Shown piece by piece: positions 1 through 5,188 of a DNA stretch of 26,286 nucleotides. The notes beneath the pieces are model-generated. The model did no database searches. It saw only the letters and a list, made by a program, of their open reading frames with translations, and was not told where the DNA came from. The stretch covers positions 1 through 26,286 of the forward strand of contig JARGFV010000029.1 of the NCBI GenBank assembly GCA_029210545.1, read 5' to 3'. The stretch's first letter is position 1. The number at the start of each line of letters is the position of its first letter. The stretch is from a bacterium (lineage in GTDB: Bacteria; BMS3Abin14). Position numbers and translations under genes: made by a program.

Positions 1-777
1 ACAGTTAGTGCATCTGGATTCAGTGATACATGGGATTACAGCCGCATCGGCGTCGATACTTCTCCAGGAGGTCGATGCGGCTTTTTCACTGTTGATCCTG
101 CGGGTAATCGTACCGGAATGGATCCATTATCGGGAAGAATTTTAGTAGAGATTCCCCATTCTGGTTTCGGTGATGAGAGCGTTGAGAAAGCAACACCATA
201 TTACGTGTTGCTCATAAAAAGTCCCGTATCAGGCATCTTTGAAACTCATACTATAGGCATTACCGAAGGACAATTTGGAGTTAATTTTACCCTGATAAAC
301 CGTAGTGGAACAAAGAACAAACAAGCATTTGATTTCGAAGGCATTATCAAACCGGGAAGAGAGTATATATATCAGATTCAATACTCACCGGAGGTTGGTT
401 CTGTAAATAGCGTAATACCGGCGACATATTTTTTTGGAGGATTCAAAAGTTCATCAGAAAAACGTGAAATTAACGTTTTTAATCGTAGAACTTCAGTGCC
501 GGTAGCATTTACACTCTCCCGCCGGGATGGTAAACCAGCCAACGATATCAAGGCCAGACTTCACGTTCAAAGGATTTTTTCCATGAAGCCTTTCGGGGAG
601 CCATTCGATGCCAGGCCTGCATCAGGAAAAAACGATGGCAACACCTTCCGCTTCGATCCTGAAAAGGAAGAATATATTTATTTGATGGACGCAAGTGATT
701 TAGAGCGCGGAGTGTGGAAGCTGATCGTTCTCCTGGACGATGGATCACGGCAGACGACCTGGATTGGGATTGAATAG
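1..777 (+). CDS. PxKF-like domain surface/secreted protein, C-terminal part (5' end outside window)
   Basis: The reading frame is open from the first base, so the ATG at 118 is probably internal and the gene starts left of the window; 258 residues are visible. It is beta-rich and has no membrane segment in view. The last ~95 residues resemble the PxKF-type repeat of secreted proteins: a VPVAFTL strand (the family's P-x-K-F position), then GNTFRFDPEKEEYIYLMDAS, a G-W-K-L strand and a LLDDGSRQTTWIGIE end. Such domains usually sit at the C-terminus of large extracellular or cell-surface proteins; substrate and partners are unknown. The gene is visibly AT-richer than everything right of about 2900, which suggests accessory or transferred DNA. 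The domain assignment rests on a remembered pattern and is moderate; the presence of a real gene is likely because the frame is long in AT-rich DNA. Confidence 0.6.
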   Translation, partial: TVSASGFSDTWDYSRIGVDTSPGGRCGFFTVDPAGNRTGMDPLSGRILVEIPHSGFGDESVEKATPYYVLLIKSPVSGIFETHTIGITEGQFGVNFTLINRSGTKNKQAFDFEGIIKPGREYIYQIQYSPEVGSVNSVIPATYFFGGFKSSSEKREINVFNRRTSVPVAFTLSRRDGKPANDIKARLHVQRIFSMKPFGEPFDARPASGKNDGNTFRFDPEKEEYIYLMDASDLERGVWKLIVLLDDGSRQTTWIGIE

Positions 778-899
778 ACAATACATAAATATTCAAATTT
801 ACCTGGGCACCTGGCGACAATACGTGCCTTCCGTCCCATCGCCCACTCCATCTTTTTCCAGAGAGACCTTGATGGGATCTGGCGGATCAGGGAGTACTG

Positions 900-1481
900 A
901 TGAATCCAAAGGCCAAAAAATACATCAGAAATTCGCTCATCCTGGCCTCATTGGTTGGGGTTTTCTGGGCGGTCCCGTTCATGAACATCATGCGGCTATA
1001 CCCAGAATACCGTGGCCTTGTAGTTGACAGTGAAACTGGCAGGCCTATCGAGAAGGCGCAGGTTATAGCTATATATGAGTTTGAGATTGGAAGTCCGGGC
1101 GGACCGAGCTCTGCTTTCCTGAATTATTTTGCAACCTGGACGGATGGAAAGGGCAGGTTCAGGATCCCCCGGCGCCTTTATTTCAAGCTGCTCCTTTTCG
1201 GGTGGTTCGCGGAACACCCGAAAGTGGAAATTTTTAAAAATGGATATGGAAACTATCCCATGATTCTGCACGCTAGCGATTCCAAGGGTGAACTGGTTCA
1301 GGGGCCTCCCGGTTGGGATTATCCGGCTGCATGGCTTCCACCGAACAGAGACGTGGTCTTTCGCCTGCACATCTCAGAGACTCCTGATGATGAAAAAAGG
1401 CGGGAAAGGTCTGCGATATTCCTTTCTCACATTCCGTTGAAGGTGAGGCAAATACTTCAAGAAAAGGGTTTTGACATCTAG
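900..1481 (+). CDS. membrane-anchored carboxypeptidase-regulatory-like domain protein, hypothetical
   Basis: This encodes 193 residues. A basic N-terminus (MNPKAKKYIRN) is followed by a hydrophobic segment at about 12-30, so an N-terminal signal anchor is likely. Residues ~37-80 fit the start of a carboxypeptidase-regulatory-like (transthyretin-like) fold: GLVVDSETGRPIEKAQVIAI, then TDGKGRFRIP, the usual 'modified-self, then developed with age' strand pattern of these domains. The rest is rich in aromatic residues and Pro and is not recognised. An AGGGAG stretch 6-8 nt upstream supports the ATG at 900. It probably faces the periplasm; no enzymatic motif is visible. The gene stands alone, 122 nt after its left neighbour, with no operon partner. 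Function unknown. Confidence 0.65.
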   Translation: MNPKAKKYIRNSLILASLVGVFWAVPFMNIMRLYPEYRGLVVDSETGRPIEKAQVIAIYEFEIGSPGGPSSAFLNYFATWTDGKGRFRIPRRLYFKLLLFGWFAEHPKVEIFKNGYGNYPMILHASDSKGELVQGPPGWDYPAAWLPPNRDVVFRLHISETPDDEKRRERSAIFLSHIPLKVRQILQEKGFDI

Positions 1482-1516
1482 CTTCAGCTGTCGAATCCCC
1501 TAATTGGGAGGTAAAA

Positions 1517-1570
1517 ATGCATATTTCCTTGCCAAACAAATTGCTGACATCTCATCACCATCATGAATAA
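1517..1570 (+). CDS. possible 17-residue His-rich leader peptide
   Basis: A strong Shine-Dalgarno (GGGAGGT, 1506-1512) stands 4 nt before an ATG that opens a 17-codon frame ending in four consecutive His codons, Glu and TAA. An inverted repeat (CGGGATA 1573-1579, TATCCCG 1609-1615) follows directly. The arrangement recalls a histidine attenuator leader, but no histidine gene follows within 300 nt, so it may be a relic, a truncated gene start or chance. Seen: the ribosome site and the His run. Inferred: any regulatory role. Confidence 0.25.
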   Translation: MHISLPNKLLTSHHHHE

Positions 1571-1825
1571 TGCGGGATAGGTGGGGCAAAAAAACGTGAG
1601 ACCTGAATTATCCCGTTACCTGGAGAATCCTCCCGTTTAAAGAGCGAGAGATCCTTGGGGGACATCAACCCACAACGCTCGATCCATCCCCTGGAACCGT
1701 GATTGTGAACGGTGAGCAGGAGATCAACCCCTGTATGTATTGTGAATACACTTTGTGAAAGTTCCCATTAGTACCAGGTCTTTTGGCTTTAAATATACCT
1801 TGTGCATATTTTCTCAAGAAAATCC
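1571..1825. other. intergenic stretch without recognised gene
   Basis: Between the possible leader peptide and the promoter at 1826 I see a weak 7-bp inverted repeat (1573-1615) and an unassigned open frame of about 50 codons ending near 1760 that has no ATG. Nothing here can be assigned. Confidence 0.5.
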
Positions 1826-1854
1826 TTGACAGGGGGAGGGAAGCTTGTTATATA
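1826..1854 (+). promoter_or_regulatory. sigma-70 promoter of the 45-aa membrane protein gene
   Basis: A perfect -35 TTGACA (1826-1831) is followed after 17 nt by TATATA (1849-1854; TATATT at 1851 is an alternative). Transcription should begin near 1861, about 48 nt before the ATG at 1909. Confidence 0.75.
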
Positions 1855-1908
1855 TTACACAAGCTCGGAAGACGAAACCCGGTTCAGATGGTTAGGGAGG
1901 TAAATAAA

Positions 1909-2046
1909 ATGCTGGAATTCATCACAATGCTTTCGGTTATCGCCATGGTTTTCTGCGCCGCGACAGTCTTCGTGGCCCTCCTGGCCGGCGGCCTCCTCAA
2001 GGTCAGCCGGGCTCTCAAGAGGAAAGAGGCGAAAGAGACGGCATAG
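1909..2046 (+). CDS. small single-span membrane protein (45 aa), hypothetical
   Basis: The frame is open from 1783, but the ATG at 1909 is preferred: AGGGAGGT at 1894-1901 lies 7 nt upstream, and the promoter at 1826-1854 sits inside the longer version. The product begins MLEFITMLSVIAMVF, forms one transmembrane helix (about residues 3-30, with a small-residue GG patch) and ends in a short basic/acidic tail containing KRKEAKE, so N-out/C-in topology is likely. It forms a complete one-gene transcription unit: consensus promoter, ideal ribosome site and a perfect terminator stem 20 nt after the stop. No family is recognised. The clean unit argues that it is real and well expressed, perhaps as a small regulator or accessory subunit of a membrane complex. 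Confidence 0.7.
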   Translation: MLEFITMLSVIAMVFCAATVFVALLAGGLLKVSRALKRKEAKETA

Positions 2047-2066
2047 CCATCTCGCCCCAGGCGATG

Positions 2067-2102
2067 GCAAAACGGGGAAGCCTTGCGGCTTCCCCGTTTT
2101 GC
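2067..2102 (+). terminator. Rho-independent terminator, perfect 16-bp stem
   Basis: Arms 2067-2082 and 2087-2102 are perfectly complementary around a TTGC loop (2083-2086). The stem runs from a GC-rich core to an outer A4/T4 block, so the T run lies in the descending arm and termination could work on either strand. It closes the 45-aa gene unit. Confidence 0.8.
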
Positions 2103-2126
2103 TGTGGGGTGAAGGAGGGGTAATCG

Positions 2127-2196
2127 GGAGGTAAGAGATAAGAGATAGGGGATAAGTGATAAGAGACAAGGACTAAGAACCAGGAACCCGGAACCA
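2127..2196. repeat. heptanucleotide quasi-tandem tract (10 units)
   Basis: Ten consecutive 7-mers in strict register. The word drifts stepwise along the tract: it starts near GGAGGTA, passes AGAGATA (twice), GGGGATA, AGTGATA, AGAGACA and AGGACTA, and ends at AGAACCA, GGAACCC, GGAACCA. Non-coding. Confidence 0.85.
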
Positions 2197-2301
2197 GTTC
2201 CTGCGGTCCGATATTCAGCCCAACTGACATTTTCTGACGCAATTTTTTCACTCTTTTCAGACCTATAAAAACTGACAACCCGATTCGGGGCACTAAAGTG
2301 A

Positions 2302-2330
2302 TGTAATTTCAGAAAGTTACAAAAATGTAA
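2302..2330. promoter_or_regulatory. paired palindromic half-sites upstream of the sigma-54 promoter
   Basis: TGTAA (2302-2306), TTACA (2317-2321) and TGTAA (2326-2330) form two overlapping inverted repeats: TGTAA-N10-TTACA and TTACA-N4-TGTAA. They end 13 nt before the sigma-54 element. They could bind a dimeric regulator; enhancer sites usually lie further upstream, so a repressor is equally possible. Confidence 0.35.
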
Positions 2331-2343
2331 TAATCGCCGTTTT

Positions 2344-2360
2344 TTGGCATCGGGGTTGCA
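2344..2360 (+). promoter_or_regulatory. sigma-54 (RpoN) promoter
   Basis: TTGGCAT (2344-2350) and TTGCA (2356-2360) reproduce the -24/-12 element, with exactly 10 nt between the invariant GG (2346-2347) and GC (2358-2359). Compared with the consensus TGGCACG-N4-TTGCW only two less-conserved positions differ. The start should be near 2371, about 40 nt before the ribosome site of the 42-aa gene. Confidence 0.7.
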
Positions 2361-2423
2361 GATACAATACCGTAATCTGTTTGTATCGCATCGCACAGTC
2401 AGCAGAGTTCGGAGGATCATGAA

Positions 2424-2552
2424 ATGGAAACCAGGACAGCAGCCTTTGATCGGAAAAGGGAAATCCTCATCGGGATGGGCTGGTTGTTTGCAGCCGGCGG
2501 CTACTTTCTCGCGTACCATCTCTTCTGGGATGTCCTGACTTCCCTCAGGTGA
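2424..2552 (+). CDS. small membrane protein (42 aa) under sigma-54 control, hypothetical
   Basis: The ATG at 2424 has GGAGG at 2411-2415, 8 nt upstream. The 42-residue product has a charged N-terminus (METRTAAFDRKRE), one hydrophobic segment at about 14-35 containing GMGWLFAAGGYFLAY, and a short aromatic tail. A competing frame opening with the ATG at 2419 gives a sequence without structure and is rejected. The gene stands alone behind the RpoN-type promoter at 2344-2360, so expression probably depends on an activator ATPase responding to nitrogen, envelope stress or a two-component signal. No family is recognised. It resembles the 45-aa gene 500 nt upstream only in size and single-helix design. 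Confidence 0.55.
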   Translation: METRTAAFDRKREILIGMGWLFAAGGYFLAYHLFWDVLTSLR

Positions 2553-2605
2553 CGATAACGGGCTGACAGCCCGATCGAAACTTGTTTTACCCCCACCCCA
2601 CCCCC

Positions 2606-2635
2606 GGCCCGGGGCCGGTTTTCCGGCTCCGGGCC
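2606..2635. terminator. strong GC-rich hairpin after the 42-aa gene
   Basis: Arms 2606-2618 and 2623-2635 pair over 13 positions with one G-T wobble around a TTTT loop. No T run follows on the + strand, so it is only terminator-like. It lies 54 nt after the 42-aa gene stop. Confidence 0.45.
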
Positions 2636-2655
2636 AACTTCGTTAAAATAGTCCG

Positions 2656-2727
2656 GAGTGCAGAACTGAAGCAGTGCAGAGTGCAGAGGACTGAGCCTCG
2701 GACTCTAAACTCTAAACTCTAAACTCT
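2656..2727. repeat. heptanucleotide quasi-tandem tract
   Basis: Units include GAGTGCA, GAACTGA, CAGTGCA, GAGTGCA, GAGGACT, GAGCCTC, GGACTCT and then AAACTCT three times. The register is 7 nt except for a 2-nt slip at 2670-2671. A CCCCCACCTT decamer is repeated twice just after (2732-2751). Confidence 0.8.
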
Positions 2728-2752
2728 GTTTCCCCCACCTTCCCCCACCTTC

Positions 2753-2871
2753 TTGCGAAGCCATCAAATTAGGATAGATTCGCAAAAAGTCCAGGCGGGA
2801 CTTTTCCTGGCTCGTTAATGTCCTGGGCGCCCCGCGCGGGGCGCATTGATGACTTTTTGTGAAGCCATCAA
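2753..2871. repeat. modular hairpin repeat element, copy A (upstream of mraZ)
   Basis: The element is bounded by direct repeats of TTGYGAAGCCATCAA (2753-2767, 2857-2871). Inside are an AAAAGTCC/GGACTTTT 8-bp stem with a 5-nt loop, a linker reading CTGGCTCGTTAATGTCCTGG (2806-2825), and the 18-bp palindrome GCGCCCCGCGCGGGGCGC (2827-2844). The same modules occur inverted and in the same relative order at 4499-4821. Confidence 0.8.
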
Positions 2872-2974
2872 TTATCGTTCCAAAATGGAATTCCCGGCCC
2901 ATTTTCCCCTTCCCTATGGAGAATCCGGACATGTAGGTGATTCGCCATAACCATTTGAAAACCTGTTTGTTTCC

Positions 2975-3003
2975 TTGACAATAGGGTACCTCGACCGTAT
3001 ATT
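2975..3003 (+). promoter_or_regulatory. main dcw promoter (Pmra), sigma-70
   Basis: TTGACA (2975-2980), exactly 17 nt, then TATATT (2998-3003). The predicted start near 3010 falls inside the MraZ boxes, so a bound repressor would cover it. A longer mraZ frame beginning at 2975 would start inside this -35 element and is therefore not used. Confidence 0.85.
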
Positions 3004-3033
3004 GTGGGGCGAAGTGGTAGAAAGTGGGGAAAG
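3004..3033 (+). promoter_or_regulatory. MraZ operator: three 10-nt direct repeats
   Basis: GTGGGGCGAA (3004-3013), GTGGTAGAAA (3014-3023) and GTGGGGAAAG (3024-3033) are in exact 10-nt register. MraZ of E. coli binds TGGGN repeats spaced by 5 nt, and mollicute MraZ binds AAAGTG-type boxes; these repeats match both descriptions. They lie between the -10 and the mraZ ATG, the expected autoregulatory site. Confidence 0.85.
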
Positions 3034-3040
3034 TCGGCAA

Positions 3041-3493
3041 ATGAGCCAGGCACCTTTCCGCGGTCGATTCCAGCATGCCCTGGATGACAAGGGACGCCTC
3101 AGCATCCCCTCCAGGTTCCGGGATATCCTTGTCCAGGAGCACGACGGCCGCCTTGTTGTGACCAATCTGCCCCATTGTCTGGTGGCCTACACGCCAGGCC
3201 AGTGGGAGGCCATCGAATCCAGGTCCGACAAGCTCTCCACTGTCAAAAGCAACGTCCAGAGCTTTCTCCGCTTCTTCTACTCCGGTGCCACCGAGTGCGA
3301 ACTGGATCGCCAGGGACGGATCCTCATCCCTCCCTCTCTCAGGGAAGCCGTCGGCCTCGATCGCCAGGTCGTGGTGGCCGGGATGCTGAACCGCCTCGAG
3401 ATCTGGAGCCAGTCCAGGTGGGACGACGAGATGAAGAAGGCGGTGGAGAACTTCGACAATATCTCGGACGAACTGGCCGATTTCGGCCTGTAG
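3041..3493 (+). CDS. mraZ: transcriptional regulator MraZ
   Basis: MraZ is a ring-forming DNA-binding protein of the AbrB/SpoVT fold that regulates the dcw operon through repeats in its own promoter. The product is 150 residues, close to the usual 140-155. Both halves of the duplicated fold are visible: FRGRFQHALDDKGRLSIPSR (about 6-25) and ATECELDRQGRILIPPSLRE (about 84-103), each with the family's D-x-K/Q-G-R-hydrophobic-x-I-P core. The start at 3041 gives the usual short N-terminus before FRG; GGGGA at 3026-3030 serves as ribosome site and overlaps the third MraZ box, so a bound repressor could also affect translation. It is the first gene of the cluster, 3 nt before rsmH. Confidence 0.95.
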   Translation: MSQAPFRGRFQHALDDKGRLSIPSRFRDILVQEHDGRLVVTNLPHCLVAYTPGQWEAIESRSDKLSTVKSNVQSFLRFFYSGATECELDRQGRILIPPSLREAVGLDRQVVVAGMLNRLEIWSQSRWDDEMKKAVENFDNISDELADFGL

Positions 3494-3496
3494 ATC

Positions 3497-4444
3497 GTGA
3501 CCGGAATCGAGGCAACAGGAAGCCACTTTCCGGTCCTGCTGGAGGAGATCCTCGAGGGTCTCAATATCCGTCAGGGCGGAGTGTATCTCGACGGCACGGT
3601 GGGCGCCGGCGGGCATGCTGATGCCCTCCTGTCCAGGTATTCCGGAACCCGCCTCATCGGTCTTGATCGGGATCCCGCCGCGCTGGAAGCAGCCGGCGCC
3701 CGACTTGCGGTTTACGGCGACCGCGTGATCCTGGTTCACCGGGATTTCCGGTTCCTTAGCGATGCCCTCGACGAGACGGGGACCGGGGTGGTGGACGGCA
3801 TCATCCTCGACCTCGGTGTGTCGTCCATGCAGCTGGATCAGGGCGACAGGGGGTTCTCTTTCACCCATGACGGCCCCCTTGACATGAGAATGGATCCCGG
3901 CAGCGGATCGCCGGCATCGGAACTGGTCAACGGGATGGATCCGCGAGATCTCGCCAATCTCCTTTTCCGCTACGGGGAAGAGAGGCGGAGCAGAGCCATT
4001 GCCGCGGCCATCGCCAGGGCGAGGGATGCCGGTCCCGTCGAGACGACGGCGCGCCTCGCGTCCATAGTCGCCGCCGTGCCGGGTATGGGGAGGATAAGGA
4101 ATATCCACCCTGCCACCCGCACCTTCCAGGCTCTGAGGATCGCGGTCAACGACGAGTTGGCCGCCGTCGAGGATGCAGTGCCGGCAGGAGTAGGGCGGTT
4201 GGCGCCGGGAGGGCGGATGGCCGTCATCAGTTTCCATTCTCTCGAGGACAGGATCGTCAAGAGAGGGTTTAAGGGACTGGAAAAGCCGTGCCGGTGTCCC
4301 AAGGAGATGCCCGAGTGCCGGTGCGGCCTTGTCAGCGCGGGGAAGGTGATCACCAGGCGCCCCATCGTCCCGACGGAGCGGGAGGCCAGGGAAAACCCCC
4401 GCAGCCGGAGCGCGAAGCTGAGAGTGTTCGAGAAAAAACAGTAG
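3497..4444 (+). CDS. rsmH: 16S rRNA (cytosine-1402-N4)-methyltransferase RsmH
   Basis: RsmH methylates N4 of C1402 in the decoding centre of 16S rRNA with S-adenosylmethionine, in the cytoplasm. The product is 315 residues, typical for the family. Seen: HFPVLLEEIL at 10-19, the SAM-binding loop DGTVGAGGHADALL at 32-45, LDRDP at 56-60, LDLGVSSMQLD at 104-114 with RGFSF and GPLDMRMD after it, ISFHSLEDRIVKR near 250, a short Cys-rich loop (CRCPKEMPECRCG), and the C-terminal PTEREARENPRSRSAKLR. The start is GTG, 3 nt after the mraZ stop. The last codon and the TAG stop are supplied by the first unit of a CAGTAGN heptamer tract. A 420-nt repeat-filled gap then separates it from ftsL. Confidence 0.95.
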   Translation: MTGIEATGSHFPVLLEEILEGLNIRQGGVYLDGTVGAGGHADALLSRYSGTRLIGLDRDPAALEAAGARLAVYGDRVILVHRDFRFLSDALDETGTGVVDGIILDLGVSSMQLDQGDRGFSFTHDGPLDMRMDPGSGSPASELVNGMDPRDLANLLFRYGEERRSRAIAAAIARARDAGPVETTARLASIVAAVPGMGRIRNIHPATRTFQALRIAVNDELAAVEDAVPAGVGRLAPGGRMAVISFHSLEDRIVKRGFKGLEKPCRCPKEMPECRCGLVSAGKVITRRPIVPTEREARENPRSRSAKLRVFEKKQ

Positions 4445-4469
4445 TCAGTAGCCAGTAGGCAGTAGCCAG
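4439..4469. repeat. CAGTAGN heptamer tract overlapping the rsmH stop
   Basis: Four perfect-register units (CAGTAGT, CAGTAGC, CAGTAGG, CAGTAGC) plus CAG. The first unit provides the final Gln codon and the TAG of rsmH. Confidence 0.9.
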
Positions 4470-4498
4470 AATAAAACCTGAAATTCGCGATTTAACGG

Positions 4499-4821
4499 TG
4501 ATGGACCCGCAAAAAGTCCATCAACGCGCCCCGCGCGGGGCGCCCAGATCAATGAACAGCCGCGCCTGGGAAGGGCGCCCGGATCGATGACCCGTGAAAA
4601 CTGCCGCGCCTGGGAGAGGCGCCCGGATCGAGTGCCAATGGCTGTGTGTTCGATCCGTGAGGGAACCGAAAACCACGCTTTTCGGTTCCCGTTGAGCCAA
4701 AGTCTCGCACAGACTTTGGTGATCTATCAGCAGTCATTGTGAGGAAAGGGAAAACGACGCTTTTCCCTTTCCCCAGGACATTAATGAGCCAGGAAAAGTC
4801 CCGACTGGACTTTTTGCGACC
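4499..4821. repeat. modular hairpin repeat element, copy B (between rsmH and ftsL)
   Basis: This is an inverted and expanded relative of the element at 2753-2871. The outer modules are shared: a CGCAAAAAGTCCATCAA edge, the same 18-bp palindrome (4526-4543), and at 4773-4820 the inverse of 2782-2829 with only two or three differences. About 230 nt of extra modules are inserted: two direct copies of a ~29-nt block (4559-4587, 4603-4631) and three perfect stem-loops, 4661-4690 (12 bp), 4697-4719 (9 bp) and 4743-4772 (12 bp). No open frame of note lies inside. It splits the dcw cluster after rsmH. Confidence 0.8.
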
Positions 4822-4823
4822 AT

Positions 4824-4865
4824 ATCAACTGTGAACTGTAAATCGTGAACTGTGGACTGAAATCA
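4824..4865. repeat. GTGAACT heptamer tract running into the ftsL start
   Basis: Six 7-mers in register (ATCAACT, GTGAACT, GTAAATC, GTGAACT, GTGGACT, GAAATCA). The last unit contributes the A of the ftsL ATG. No Shine-Dalgarno is recognisable in front of ftsL. Confidence 0.85.
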
Positions 4866-5188
4866 TGACAGTCGCCGCCGAAGCAAAAGCCAGACAGACC
4901 GAGCGCCTGAGCGCCAGGGGCGGCCTCCGGGATTTCGCCTTTCTCCTGCTTCTGGCCGCCCTGATCGGATGTGCCGTGTTCATGACGGCATTAAGGCGTG
5001 TGGCCTTCATCGAGATGGGTTACGAGATCAGGCAGCTCGAGAGGAAAGAGACGGAGCTCCTCCATCTCAAGAGCGAGATGGAGATTGAAAAGGCCATGCT
5101 TTCAAGCCCGGAGCGTATCGAGAGGGAGGCCCGGTCCAGGTTCGGATTGAGAGAGCCAGAACCCGGGCAGCTCAGGATCCTGCCATGA
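4865..5188 (+). CDS. ftsL: cell division protein FtsL
   Basis: FtsL is a small bitopic protein that forms the FtsQ-FtsL-FtsB core of the divisome and activates FtsW/FtsI. The 107-residue product has a short cytoplasmic tail, one transmembrane helix at about 22-42, and a periplasmic leucine-rich coiled coil at about 48-80 (IRQLERKETELLHLKSEMEI), followed by the typical SPERIEREARSRFGLREPEP end. Sequence conservation in this family is low, so the call rests on architecture plus position between rsmH and ftsI. Its stop overlaps the ftsI ATG (ATGA). It has no clear ribosome site because the heptamer tract abuts the start codon, so initiation may be weak or the true start may differ. Confidence 0.88.
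   Translation: MTVAAEAKARQTERLSARGGLRDFAFLLLLAALIGCAVFMTALRRVAFIEMGYEIRQLERKETELLHLKSEMEIEKAMLSSPERIEREARSRFGLREPEPGQLRILP

Noticed and set aside
2344-2538. 64-codon + strand frame overlapping the 42-aa gene
   Set aside because: It starts inside the sigma-54 promoter and has no ribosome site or hydrophobic pattern; the alternative frame from 2424 has both.
2127-2727. CRISPR array suggested by regularly spaced short repeats
   Set aside because: The units are 7 nt, contiguous and degenerate, with no 23-40-nt conserved repeat, no unique spacers and no cas gene.
2981-3040. A long mraZ N-terminus from an in-frame codon at 2975
   Set aside because: It would translate the -35, -10 and MraZ boxes; the family N-terminus and ribosome site fit 3041.
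2705-4237. 510-codon open frame on the minus strand across mraZ-rsmH
   Set aside because: It is antisense to two unmistakable genes and runs through the promoter and repeat elements. Long antisense frames are expected in GC-rich coding DNA, and the translation has no family features.
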